Assembly: GCA_028284665.1 (NCBI GenBank)
Contig: JANQRG010000033.1
Coordinates: 1 to 64,000 of the forward strand
Source: Croceivirga sp.
GTDB taxonomy: Bacteria > Bacteroidota > Bacteroidia > Flavobacteriales > Flavobacteriaceae
Direction of reading: 5' to 3'
Length of the DNA: 64,000 bases
Part shown: piece after piece, positions 17,201 through 26,164 of the stretch
Layout: every line of letters begins with the position of its first letter
Position numbering within the stretch: position 1 is the stretch's first letter
The notes under the pieces: model-generated
Databases searched by the model: none
Seen by the model: only the letters and a program-made list of their open reading frames with translations
Told to the model about the DNA's origin: nothing
Position numbers and translations under genes: made by a program

Positions 17201-20200
17201 AACATCGGATATTTCATCAAACGACATTCTTGACATACCTGCAGCTGTCCCAATTAAAATATCACCTAAAACATTCGAAATGGATGTGATATAGTTTGAC
17301 GGAAGCCCATCTAATTCCGTTATGCGCTTTTTAACCTTCCCTCGGTACTCCTCTCCAGGAACATACAATCCGTTAGCAGTACCAATATAGAGTTCTCCAT
17401 CCATAGACTCACCAATGGATAAAACACTAGAACTTTCCTGGATTTTTGTCGCATTTAGCTTGGAGACAAACTCTCCCCGAGTTTCGTGATATACAAATCG
17501 CTCCCAATATCCCCTCCGCTGGACAAATAACCCAGCATCCGTTCCGAGAATCACATCGCCATTTGTTCTTTTAAAAACCGTATTGATTGTTGGGACATTT
17601 CCCAACATTCCCTCAAAAACATCGGCAAATTCATATCTTTTCCAATAACCGGTATTTTGAAGAAAAGAAAAGTCAAACCAGGAGGAAGCTCCCAATAACT
17701 TAATAGGGTTTTCCTTTATCGATTTCTTTACAGCTTGTATCTTCTTCCTATTTTTGATATTGTCTTCCGTGACCATTGTATTCTCTAACCAGTCCTGCAT
17801 CAAACTCCAAGATCGCCATTGAGACTCATCAATCCCTTTACCTTTAGTGAGAAGCAGTGTTCGGTGGTATAACGAAATTAAATCGATGGTTTCAAAAATA
17901 AATGCTTTGTCAAATCCTGTTGATTCTAATTCGGCAAATAGATTGGTAAGCATACTGACTAGAGTAAAGCCATATTCGCTGTCTGTATGTAAATTTTTGA
18001 AGAGATGGTTTAATAGATCAAGCGTTGCTTTAATAACGGGTTTAAACAATTTCTCATCCATTAAATAAGAACTGTTTCTAGCAGTGTAAAGGGCATTTTT
18101 AAGCAGGTTTAATTCTTCGTCGTAATAACCAAGATCTGGAAGAGTTCTGTTCTGAATGTCCTCCTTTGCCTGACCAATCAGACTTGTTAACTTTTGTAAC
18201 TCTTCAAATGTACTAAAGATCTCACCTACAAGTGTATATCCGACTTCTTTGTCATTTGTATCATAAGCTGTTACAGATTCACTCAAACCCGTAATTTTGT
18301 CATAACCGATCTCGATTCGACCCAGCCCAGCTAATTCGATACGTGTCTGCCGACCCTTATCGTCATAGGTCAACAAAACGTTTCTCCCTTCTGAATCCCG
18401 GATATTAGTGATATTACCATCTGAATTATAGCCTATCTCAACAAATCGTCCATTTGATGAATTTATGGAGGTAACTCGCGCTTCATTGTCATAAGTTGTG
18501 GATATGAAGGCTTTACCTACTTCAAAACGAATTGGTAAGCTAAGTTCAGGATGATCCTGTTGTCTACAAATAGTGCCATCGGGGAATGTAAGAGTTACAG
18601 AATGGGTATTGGGATCAAGATGGAGATGCACTTTCTCTTGTCTGGCCCGCTTTCTGGCACTTCTATGCATACTTATATAAGTATTCGAATTACCAAGACC
18701 GGACCTCCTACCATAGTCTAGCTCGTACTCTTTGGAATTATCGCCTAACCCTGATAAACATCGTGCTTCTTGTTTCTTCAAATTTGCATCATACTGTTTT
18801 GGATCATTGTTCTTTATCCAATCGATGATACAAAGTGCATTAATGTCACTTCCGCCCCACAATAGTGTAGTATTCAATTTAACATAACTTTTAGTTCGAT
18901 CTTCATCAAAGGGATCCCGCTTCCAAAACTCCAAAAATTTCTTACGAGATGTACCACCTCTTTCATATTTGGTCACCAAGTCCCAATAGAGATCATAGTC
19001 ATCAGGACGATGAGCCATCCCTTTACGAGCCATTTCGGCTGCCTTTTTTTTATCCCCTACAGAACCATATATTTCAGCCATTCTACTGTAATAGGCACCA
19101 TCGTATCCCCCTATGCTTAAATAATGTTCAAAACGTTTTTTAGCCATTTCCATTTCGGCTTCTGTAACATCTTCACGTTGGAGCTTATCTACCAGCCAAA
19201 CGGCTTGTTGATACGAAAAGCCTATTTTGTCTTGAATTCCACCTAATAACTCAATATCTTCAATTGATGCATCCAGACGCGATGTGAATATTTTCCAGTC
19301 CTTTTCTTCAAATGCAATGACACGAATACTTTGAAACGGGAATTCACGTCCTTTGTTTTTCTTAACTGCCTCGTCCCAAACTTCAAGCTTATTGGAAACT
19401 TTAAGTTGCTCATCTGCCAACTTGGTCCAAAGCGGTTCTGACCAAGGGTACCGATCAATCAATTCCCTGATTCTAAGCAAAGCTTTGCTCTTATCGCCGG
19501 CTTTCTCCTTTATATAAAGGGAAAATAGATTATTTAAATCCCATGTTGTAGGGGCCCGAAGTTCCAAATATCTGTGATATAAGGAAATAGCTTTTGATGT
19601 TTCCCCCAATTCTCCATTAATAACTGCCTTGGCACGGATAATGGTAGGGTGATAAAAGCTGTAATTGACTGATTCGATGACTTCAAGAGCTTCGGCATAT
19701 TCCTCGTTATCCCGATACATATCACTCATGTCATCGTACTTTGACGCAGGAACGTAGTCGAACTTGTTTTTGATTTCTTCAAATAGTGCAATGGCTTCTG
19801 GATAGATTTTTGCTTGAATGTACGATTCAAGGAGTTCGTCATAAAGTTCTCGATTATTTGAATTAATATCTATTGCTCTTTTGAAGCTTTTGATAGCCTT
19901 GCTATATTGCTCATTTGATTGTGCTAATTTGCCTTTACGGTAGTGTATTTGCCAGGCCTCTGGAAAATTAGACTCAGCCTTCCTTATAAGCTCCATTACC
20001 CTCCATTTATTACCAGTAATCGCAGATATGTGAATATTTGAATTGTAAAAGTTTAGCAAAGTATCTTTTCGCAACAATTTCGCATTTTGTCTTAAAACGT
20101 CCTCAGCTTCTTTATATCGCTGTAGTCTCATCAGGGCATTGGTTAAAGATATAAGGCTTTTGTTGCCAGGATTGCCGAACTGATAAAAATCATAGAAGGG

Positions 20201-20995
20201 GTCAATACGAAATGAACTCTTATAATCATTAATGGCATCTCCATACTTTTCTGCATCATAGTACTTATGACCTCGAAACCTTAGAGCTCCTGCGTCATTA
20301 GGATGATACTGTAGAAACAATTCAATGGCATCTCGGTAATCATAAAAGTTTACAGGTAGAAATTTAAGTGCACGTAGTAATACCTTCTTCGCTAGTTGGG
20401 TTTTATCAAATTCGCCTTTGTTCAGTTCGTATTCCATTTTAAATCGGACTTTCTGTTCATCAACTAAGTTCAAAATCGACTGAACAGGTAGATATTCATC
20501 TGGAAATTGCTTTAGAAAATACTTCCCTAACTCGTAGGCGGCATCACTACTACCATAATCATCATACGCATTAGCAAGAATATATAGGGAAAAAAAGTCA
20601 GTTATTTTCTTTGCCTTTTCCAAAGGATATGATTTCACCAACATCTGATCATTTCCTTGCATATCCATCATGTAGATTTGTGCGAGATCAGTCACCTTTT
20701 CTCTCACTTTCGAAGAAGCTTCACTAAGGGCACTATTCGTATCACCTATAATCCAGTGCATTCTAACCCAAATCCATGACGAAAGAGGGTGTGGTGTATT
20801 TTCTTTTAGGTCGGAATTAACACTTCGTAACAACTTATCAAATTCAGACTTTCTAAATAAATCTGAATAATGAGCTAACCTTATGTCATCGTAGAGGTTC
20901 TTTTTTACTGTTAAAGACGTAGTGGCTTTGCTTAACAGCAAATTACAAAATAGAAATAGTAGAATTACGGTTATTCCAGTTTTAAATCTTTTCAT
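14282..20995 (-). CDS. Giant exported TPR / YD-repeat / beta-propeller / CHAT-protease protein
   Basis: 2,237 residues. An N-terminal signal peptide (TGITVILLFLFCNLLLSKA) indicates export. Residues about 40-760 are TPR-like helical repeats (YDAEKYGDAINDYKSSFRID). About 815-900 carry RHS-type YD repeats (TTYDNEARVTSI, IGYNSDGNITNIRDSEGRNV). About 1145-1770 hold two-component-regulator-type propeller blades (VILGTDAGLF, ELYIGTANGLY, RIYVGTDSGLLVYD). A coiled coil lies at about 1795-1875. The C-terminus (about 1880-2237) is a CHAT domain, a caspase-like protease, with catalytic His2109 (LATHAF) and Cys2150 (SACETG) intact and AGVPTVVATLW in the usual place. Ligand sensing by the propeller controlling protease activity is inferred. 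First gene of a three-gene operon. Confidence 0.85.
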   Translation of the reverse strand: MKRFKTGITVILLFLFCNLLLSKATTSLTVKKNLYDDIRLAHYSDLFRKSEFDKLLRSVNSDLKENTPHPLSSWIWVRMHWIIGDTNSALSEASSKVREKVTDLAQIYMMDMQGNDQMLVKSYPLEKAKKITDFFSLYILANAYDDYGSSDAAYELGKYFLKQFPDEYLPVQSILNLVDEQKVRFKMEYELNKGEFDKTQLAKKVLLRALKFLPVNFYDYRDAIELFLQYHPNDAGALRFRGHKYYDAEKYGDAINDYKSSFRIDPFYDFYQFGNPGNKSLISLTNALMRLQRYKEAEDVLRQNAKLLRKDTLLNFYNSNIHISAITGNKWRVMELIRKAESNFPEAWQIHYRKGKLAQSNEQYSKAIKSFKRAIDINSNNRELYDELLESYIQAKIYPEAIALFEEIKNKFDYVPASKYDDMSDMYRDNEEYAEALEVIESVNYSFYHPTIIRAKAVINGELGETSKAISLYHRYLELRAPTTWDLNNLFSLYIKEKAGDKSKALLRIRELIDRYPWSEPLWTKLADEQLKVSNKLEVWDEAVKKNKGREFPFQSIRVIAFEEKDWKIFTSRLDASIEDIELLGGIQDKIGFSYQQAVWLVDKLQREDVTEAEMEMAKKRFEHYLSIGGYDGAYYSRMAEIYGSVGDKKKAAEMARKGMAHRPDDYDLYWDLVTKYERGGTSRKKFLEFWKRDPFDEDRTKSYVKLNTTLLWGGSDINALCIIDWIKNNDPKQYDANLKKQEARCLSGLGDNSKEYELDYGRRSGLGNSNTYISMHRSARKRARQEKVHLHLDPNTHSVTLTFPDGTICRQQDHPELSLPIRFEVGKAFISTTYDNEARVTSINSSNGRFVEIGYNSDGNITNIRDSEGRNVLLTYDDKGRQTRIELAGLGRIEIGYDKITGLSESVTAYDTNDKEVGYTLVGEIFSTFEELQKLTSLIGQAKEDIQNRTLPDLGYYDEELNLLKNALYTARNSSYLMDEKLFKPVIKATLDLLNHLFKNLHTDSEYGFTLVSMLTNLFAELESTGFDKAFIFETIDLISLYHRTLLLTKGKGIDESQWRSWSLMQDWLENTMVTEDNIKNRKKIQAVKKSIKENPIKLLGASSWFDFSFLQNTGYWKRYEFADVFEGMLGNVPTINTVFKRTNGDVILGTDAGLFVQRRGYWERFVYHETRGEFVSKLNATKIQESSSVLSIGESMDGELYIGTANGLYVPGEEYRGKVKKRITELDGLPSNYITSISNVLGDILIGTAAGMSRMSFDEISDVVLLPGERIEFIRSQSEIEDSEVLIGTSSGLFIMTSLDLDFPEMVRISDVAVDAAIYDEQGQGYVLHQNQINRIKIQYEDKGILVSLIPIREKPTFVNNIYGFSRIPVDANETALGVLTDQGISIYKNHYFQHLRLPLANQIAQAKNASNQDEGLTIVSNDAIYNFEQDRIKIEDGFVVNAIVSSSVLGRTFVADGGSLTQIWHNDPDAKRIEAGAYLDYTSLLALDDQHRVILNDGLQIIRRTFDPDSESYSSEELLYCEQSDASGRTYESNVRSISITSDGTIWVAAGASLFRYKEVNNEVITQEFSYFRNQELFPSMSNSIYNVIETLSGDILAICSNNFHNGPRLQGGILRWNSEAELFERIDIKSIPAFSDYWMMSGYTQISDDEAIIGTNGGFVHERSGNFFSYRSFENPTYKKLVEDKRLLFMGTEGVSFGQDLWLFGCATGVVAYNIATESWFYPERINWMLPLDTKYGNTGGRFVNALATDPNGRIYVGTDSGLLVYDSDGSSAADFLMENMGVNEAFVYQNSRLLRNEAEQLIASLGKNDNYKTILSELESLQSRIKNLDRKTQLGNSLAMAEVQMRKSRIDSLTAIKIDLQKQHTRELLKLEQKDPALHQLLTIKPLNLFSLRDKFADDEVAIQYLPMKERLFIHLVSRDKTIFREVLVSREELESLALSASKRLSSLAKYDWANIEILHAEQNSALMLELEKLYELLLRPIDNHISGYKNVYIVPFDILFYVPFACLIDRISDKEFAYAIAKHNFGYLPSMYSYMLLLNHKESDLDNYLLFGDPDGSLKHARNEVEKLSEKLKNDRVFLGKDATSNKFKQFAPESRLIHLATHAFLNQEDPSKSTVLFADTKMTIPEIFNLSLDKSDAVVLSACETGRGLKGMEFSTIARAFNNAGVPTVVATLWRVADEPSEKLILDFYNETNENYFSSLAQAQRKMLSSRNKNYSHPSKWAGFIVIGKH

Positions 20996-21021
20996 TTTAT
21001 GTTAGAGATTTTCTGATTAAA

Positions 21022-21210
21022 CTAAACGAGAACAATGTTTAACAAATTCATATATCCACAGATATAATAATTCTCATCTTCAGTTAAATAATGTCGCTCT
21101 AATGAAAAACCTAGGAGTCCTTTTGTATCCGATTCCTGAAAACCTTTAGTAAACATTAAGGTTATCGCGTATCCTGCATACTCATCCGTTAATTTTGATT
21201 TAGATTGCAT
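21022..21210 (-). CDS. Possible small ORF upstream of the CHAT gene
   Basis: 62 codons beginning MQSKSKLTDEYAGYAITLMF and ending 26 bases before the CHAT gene start, on the same strand. Composition is protein-like and it precedes the operon, so it could be a leader peptide or a fourth member. No family recognised and no signal peptide. It may also be a remnant; confidence is limited by its size. Confidence 0.35.
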   Translation of the reverse strand: MQSKSKLTDEYAGYAITLMFTKGFQESDTKGLLGFSLERHYLTEDENYYICGYMNLLNIVLV

Positions 21211-21300
21211 GTCTGCTAATTTTTAGTTAATCTTTAAAATTAAAGGCGTGCTAATAGTCAAAACATATCCAATATCGGGTATGTTCTGGGGGAGAAAACA

Positions 21301-21645
21301 AAAGGAAGTAAGTCAATGGTTTGGAGTACGCCAATATAGAAAAGGATTGTTATAATCCATTATAGGAAAACCTTAGAAATTCTGTGGTTTTCATGCCATT
21401 CCACACACATTTCCCTCCCCTACTCCCCTCCTACGCTCTGTGAGCTTCAGAGGATTCGCTTACGGCTCGTTAAATACGTATTCCATTACCTTTTGAGAGG
21501 AAATATTGGATAAGAAATTTTTTAGGAAATGCCGTACAAACTTTCGCTTTTACCAAAGCTCAAGTTACATAACGCGGTACATTATGATACAAATGCTTTA
21601 TGGTAGCAAAATGCGTACAGCTCGCTGTTTTGCATAATATCAGAT
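21301..21645 (+). repeat. Dispersed intergenic repeat, copy R2 (long form)
   Basis: Starts with GGAAGTAAGTCAATGGTTTG and continues through an AAAACC/GGTTTT hairpin (21367-21372 with 21386-21391). It then has CCATTCCACACACATTTCCC, the segment ending GCGGTACATTAT, and a terminal hairpin in which GCAAAA pairs with TTTTGC and CAGC with GCTG (about 21606-21635). It lies between the CHAT operon and the HD-HATPase gene. No gene is present here. Confidence 0.8.
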
Positions 21646-21689
21646 ATGACAGCCTTTAAGGTTTATTACATAGCTGATTACCCAAAAGG

Positions 21690-24515
21690 TTACAAGTATT
21701 TTCTCATGTAATTACTTAATTCTTTAAAAGCTAAGGGGAATTTTTTCTTCCTAGCTTCTAGCTCGTATGGTATAACTACGTCGTCGCCAAAAAATCTTTC
21801 TAGCAAAGTATCTAGAATTACATCAGAGGTGGTGGAATGTGATATTTCAGATTCAAGTATCATTTTAAATTTTGCCCCATGAGTTAAAAGAGAATCTTTT
21901 ATTAGACTCTTACTTGGATTGCCAATAGTAACCGCAACCCAGTCATTAATTTCTTTTTCTACTCTTACGGTATCGTATACATTCTGGGAAAACCATTTAT
22001 TACTTTGAAAAATTTCCTCATACATCTCATTTCGTAAAAACACTCGAGTATTGCCTAATTCAAGGTTTTCTTTTTCCAATCTTTCTGGGTAAATTTTCCT
22101 TACAAATTCAAAAGTTTCACTAAACCCGTCATTGGCTATGGTCATAAATGTATCCTCAATTTCTATTTCAATAGTAAAGTTTGGATTGGAATAAAGTGAG
22201 TTGGATAAGAAGTAAATAAACTTTCTATCTCTTAGCTTTTCCAAAAAGAAATGGTAATCTATTACAAAACCTTTTTTAGATACAATGAGCCTTTCCATAT
22301 TATTTTTATAGAAGCCTTCACCCCTAGGTTTTAACTTGATCCCTGGATAATTAATTTTTAAGCTTTTATAATCAATTATGTTTTTTTCTAAGGGATTGAA
22401 GTCCTTTTTGCACAAAATTGAAGCTATATAATCCATGCAAATGGATTCAATTAAAGCGTCTGAAAATTTTGGAGGTTCAACAAAACCGTTTCTATTCAAA
22501 GTTAGTGGGGTTATACCGTTATAATCAAAAATCGAAACATTAGGAGGAACGTCGAAGACCTCATTGTTTTTAAGCAAGTGTTCTTTTTTAACGTTTTGAA
22601 CCACTATCCCGTTGCATACTACACTTTGATTGGAATACGTGTTATCATACGTCCATAGAATTTTGGTAAAACCCGGAAAATCAAAAGCATTCCAATTCTT
22701 TTCCAGTTCGTAGTTTAAATAATGAGGATCTTTTTTGTAATAAGATTCAAACTCTATACCATATTTTTTATAAACAATTTTTGGGAAAGAAAGAGTGTAC
22801 CATTTAGTCCAACTTATTCCATGATTTCTTGGAAATTCGGTCCAAACTAGATTTTCAATTATTTGTGGATCTGAAAGAATCTTAATCGTAGTTCCAAAAT
22901 TCATATTCTCTACCTTCTTTACATCTATTTGTGAGGAATTCAAATAAATCTCAAAACTATATCCGTATTCAGCATTTAATCCTCTAGTTTTAACGCTAAT
23001 TACTTTTCCTAGTAAAAAGCCAGCTAGTACCCCTATTCCAAATCTTCCACTTCTCTGGACTTTAGTATTGCCAGATTCATCAATAAACTTTTGTCTCCAT
23101 TCTAAACTTGTTCTGAAAGAGGCACCGGCGTTCAAAAAAAAATTTTTAATTACATCAATAGTCATTCCCTTACCATTATCCGTAATTTTAATGAACCGAT
23201 TGTTTTCTTCCTCTATTATTTCAACTTGAATATGCGGAGTGTAGCGATTTTTCTGCTCTTCGATAATAAGTCTTTCGTTACAGGCGTCCAGACTATTCTG
23301 AAGCATCTCCCTAAGACCATACATAGGGTTCTTCCCATACAAAGGAGCTATCAATAACTTAATTATTTCACCATCAGCTTTAAATGAGAAATGGTCTCCT
23401 ACGTAATCCTGGCTCAATATGTAATTGTCATTATCCAGGTTCGAACTTATCCTCCTATATTTTATTGAGGGTTTTTTTTTGATAACTCCATAAAGTTCTC
23501 CTAGTACAGCCCAGGATGTATCAAACTCGTTTTGAATGTCTTTGAAAAGTTCCTTTAGCTTTAAATACATCGAGCTATCCTTTGGGGAGGCATTTACATA
23601 AATTCTTTCAGGATCATCTTGATAGCTATCGTCAATGTAATCTATTGCTAAATGAGCTTCATGCTCCTTTAACGAAATAGGGCTGTCAAAAGTCCTGGTT
23701 TTCAATATTATAAAAGATGTTCTTGAGCTATCTATTTGTAGGTAGTCGCATAGTCTTAATAAAATCATGAGATATCCAGCATGTACCCCAAAAGGAGTTC
23801 TTTTTGTGTTACCGTATTGGATTTCCAAATACTCAACACAACTACGAAGTTTTATTCCGTGACTTCTTGCAACTAATCCTATTATGTCTCGTTGCTTTTT
23901 TCCAATATCTTCAGCAAATTTGATACTGCTCTTGATTTTTCCGGGAAAACCTACCAGAGCAATCTCATGTGCAATTCGGGGGTGATGTCTTCTTATAAAT
24001 TCACCGATAAGCTTTTTATCGTTTCCATTCAACTCGCTTTTTTTTAGCTCTACCGGGTTTCTAAGAAGTACGTCTTGATCACCAAAAATGGCTAAAAGCT
24101 GTTTTTCATTAAATCTTTTTGTTTCGGATAAATAGTCCTGCCATAAATCACTCCATTTTTTATCCTTAAAATACGGCAACAATAGTTCATCATGTTGTCC
24201 ATTTATCAATGTTTGAAAACCTTCAAATGACAAATGCATCCCTATATCGTGAAGAATAACAGCAAGTACATAAAAGGCAATATCTTCTGCTTTTAAGACA
24301 TCGTCCCATGTACTACTGGTAATCATTCTATCAGTACTAAATAGGACATTTTCAATATGCTTTATTCCATGATCCGTGTACTCTTCAAAAAAAAATAATG
24401 TATTGTCCAATAAAATTTCTCCAAAATCTGAAGAGCATTTGCCAACAATTGCTTGAAGTTTTTGGTTTTTTGATAATAACTCACTAAACTTTTCCGGTAA
24501 AGCAATATTTGTCAT
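21690..24515 (-). CDS. HD-domain plus Hsp90-like ATPase protein, stand-alone
   Basis: 941 residues. The N-terminal 250 form an HD-type metal phosphohydrolase: YTDHGIKHIENV (H49, H53), VILHDIGMH (H89-D90) and FIRRHHPRIAHE. A GHKL ATPase domain follows from about 380, with the N-box LREMLQNSLDACNE, the G1 box TDNGKGM (about 446-452) and the G2 box GRFGIGVLAGF (about 488-498). The last 350 residues are unrecognised. Both active sites appear intact, so it may couple ATP-driven clamp closure to nucleotide or phosphoester hydrolysis. HATPase proteins of this layout occur in bacterial accessory regions; a defence or stress role is inference. No partner gene is adjacent; intergenic repeats lie on both sides. 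Confidence 0.75.
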   Translation of the reverse strand: MTNIALPEKFSELLSKNQKLQAIVGKCSSDFGEILLDNTLFFFEEYTDHGIKHIENVLFSTDRMITSSTWDDVLKAEDIAFYVLAVILHDIGMHLSFEGFQTLINGQHDELLLPYFKDKKWSDLWQDYLSETKRFNEKQLLAIFGDQDVLLRNPVELKKSELNGNDKKLIGEFIRRHHPRIAHEIALVGFPGKIKSSIKFAEDIGKKQRDIIGLVARSHGIKLRSCVEYLEIQYGNTKRTPFGVHAGYLMILLRLCDYLQIDSSRTSFIILKTRTFDSPISLKEHEAHLAIDYIDDSYQDDPERIYVNASPKDSSMYLKLKELFKDIQNEFDTSWAVLGELYGVIKKKPSIKYRRISSNLDNDNYILSQDYVGDHFSFKADGEIIKLLIAPLYGKNPMYGLREMLQNSLDACNERLIIEEQKNRYTPHIQVEIIEEENNRFIKITDNGKGMTIDVIKNFFLNAGASFRTSLEWRQKFIDESGNTKVQRSGRFGIGVLAGFLLGKVISVKTRGLNAEYGYSFEIYLNSSQIDVKKVENMNFGTTIKILSDPQIIENLVWTEFPRNHGISWTKWYTLSFPKIVYKKYGIEFESYYKKDPHYLNYELEKNWNAFDFPGFTKILWTYDNTYSNQSVVCNGIVVQNVKKEHLLKNNEVFDVPPNVSIFDYNGITPLTLNRNGFVEPPKFSDALIESICMDYIASILCKKDFNPLEKNIIDYKSLKINYPGIKLKPRGEGFYKNNMERLIVSKKGFVIDYHFFLEKLRDRKFIYFLSNSLYSNPNFTIEIEIEDTFMTIANDGFSETFEFVRKIYPERLEKENLELGNTRVFLRNEMYEEIFQSNKWFSQNVYDTVRVEKEINDWVAVTIGNPSKSLIKDSLLTHGAKFKMILESEISHSTTSDVILDTLLERFFGDDVVIPYELEARKKKFPLAFKELSNYMRKYL

Positions 24516-24649
24516 ATAGTTTTGTTGAGATTGTTAATGGCTCAGGATATTTTGTACTATCGCAATCACTGTTGTTGCTATTTATAGGCTGAGTTTTCGA
24601 TTAATGCCTTAATAATCATTTTTGTTATTCCTTTAGGAAAAACTATTGG

Positions 24650-25014
24650 GAAGAAAATCACTGGTTTAGAGTACTTCAATATAGAAATTGACTTCGAAAA
24701 CCCATTGCACAAAAACCTTGGACTTTCCGGGGGTTTTATACTATTTCATACACTTTTACTTACGAAAAACCGTTGCTACGGCAGAAACCATAATCCATTT
24801 TCTTACAAAGGGTGATTTAAGAGGAAAGATTTAAAAGGAGAATTTGTCAATTCAATCACCCGCACACCACCTCGCTCCTACTTCAAAAGGTCTACAAGAC
24901 CTTTTTCATTCGGCCGTACCCAAGCTCAAGTTATCCCGAAACAAGTTCGAGACAGGCATAACCTGCCCGAAATGCATTCATTCTTTTCATTCAGGCGGGC
25001 GCTGTACATTATAG
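24650..25014 (+). repeat. Dispersed intergenic repeat, copy R3 (long form)
   Basis: Begins GGGAAGAAAATCACTGGTTT and matches R2 through GAGTAC..CAATATAGAAA. It then has an AAAACC/GGTTTT hairpin near 24712-24737, ACCTCGCTCCTACTTC and a perfect 9-bp hairpin (AAAGGTCTACAAGACCTTT, about 24885-24903). A further palindromic insert (CCTGCCCGAAATGCATTC and its complement) precedes GCTGTACATTATAG. With R2 it brackets the HD-HATPase gene in direct orientation. Confidence 0.8.
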
Positions 25015-25135
25015 ACCAGATTAACTATTCTATAATTGGACGTGGCGCTTGTGCCGAGCACCGTCTCGGAATGAATTGCTTTGAACGTCGCTTTTACTTT
25101 TGGATTTGGTACATCAACTAATTGTGTTCTGTGGT

Positions 25136-25744
25136 TTAAAGCTTACAGTGGGTAATACAAAATGTATATAGTTCGGCGACCGTTCGAATGTTTGAAGTGG
25201 TATTCGTGATTTCTTCGACTAAGGTTGGGCAATCCGAAAAATAGGCCGCGAGGCGTTTTTTCCTAAATCCGAAAATACCCTGGGTGACGCGAACCAAATT
25301 AGAACGACCCGGTCGGTAAAAGAAGGGTATGAAATCCAAATAGTCGTTGTCGTCATGAACAAAGAGCTGTTCAAAATAAAAGAGTCCTTCAGATTGCTCA
25401 ATGACCTTTAAGAACACCCATGGCGTACTTGCATCGGTATAATAGCGGAACTTTAAAAAACCACTTTCCTCCCTTAAGGGCATGGAAATAAAATGTTGAT
25501 CCTGGTAGCCATAGCCCTTGATATCATCAGGCTCATATTTTCTAGTGCGTGACCGGTCCTCCTTCTTAAACCTAATCTTCTTGTAAAGGGCCACAAAGGG
25601 TTCGGGAGATCGGTCCTTAATTAGACCTTGTATAGTATCCCCGCTATGTTCAATTATATAACCATGATGGAACGATTTTTTCTGTGCACTCAATAGGTTT
25701 ATGCAAAAAAGAAGAATAATCAATAGTACTGGCCTTTTAAACAT
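25136..25744 (-). CDS. Secreted protein of unknown function
   Basis: The start at 25744 (MFKRPVLLIILLFCINLLSA) gives a clean signal peptide; the open frame reaches back to 25786 with a less typical N-terminus. The mature protein begins with IIEHSGDTIQGLIKDRS, a pattern I recall from a large family of Bacteroidota secreted proteins of unknown function in which a G-x-I-x-x-x-x-G-D-T-I motif is followed by a beta-rich domain (KYEPDDIKGYGY). No catalytic residues were seen. It stands alone between repeat copies R3 and R4. Confidence 0.7.
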   Translation of the reverse strand: MFKRPVLLIILLFCINLLSAQKKSFHHGYIIEHSGDTIQGLIKDRSPEPFVALYKKIRFKKEDRSRTRKYEPDDIKGYGYQDQHFISMPLREESGFLKFRYYTDASTPWVFLKVIEQSEGLFYFEQLFVHDDNDYLDFIPFFYRPGRSNLVRVTQGIFGFRKKRLAAYFSDCPTLVEEITNTTSNIRTVAELYTFCITHCKL

Positions 25745-25798
25745 AGCAGTCATCATTATCCATTTTGATACTTTGTTCAATACCAAATTCTATACCAT

Positions 25799-26090
25799 TC
25801 TTCAATGTAACAATGTCCTTACATCAAATTTTAATCCCTTTTTGTCCAAAGCTATTCCACAGCTATTATGTTTCCTTCCTACGTCTTCACATATAAAGGA
25901 TCCATTACCATTACAAACAAACTTCTGGGATAAAATTTTTAAAGAAACTGTAGCAACAACTTTTAGTAAGTATTCTAAGTTAGCGGTATCTTGAAACACC
26001 ACTTCGACAGCACTTCGACAAACTCAGTGTAGCAGCTCAGTGTGGCAGTTCCGGACAGGCGCCGTGCTTTACATTTCGGTTCATTGCAAT
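25799..26090 (+). repeat. Dispersed intergenic repeat, degraded copy R4
   Basis: Relics of the family: GGATCCATTACCATTACAAA, an AAATTTTTAAAGAAA segment, and a cluster of CACTTCGACAAACTCAGTGT-type motifs ending GGACAGGCGCCGTGC. It occupies most of the spacer before the AsmA-like gene. Confidence 0.55.
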
Positions 26091-26164
26091 TCCAAACAAT
26101 ACGATGACCCACGAATTCGTTATGTTCAAAACACTAGATTTTTGCTAAACTAAATGCATCTGCT

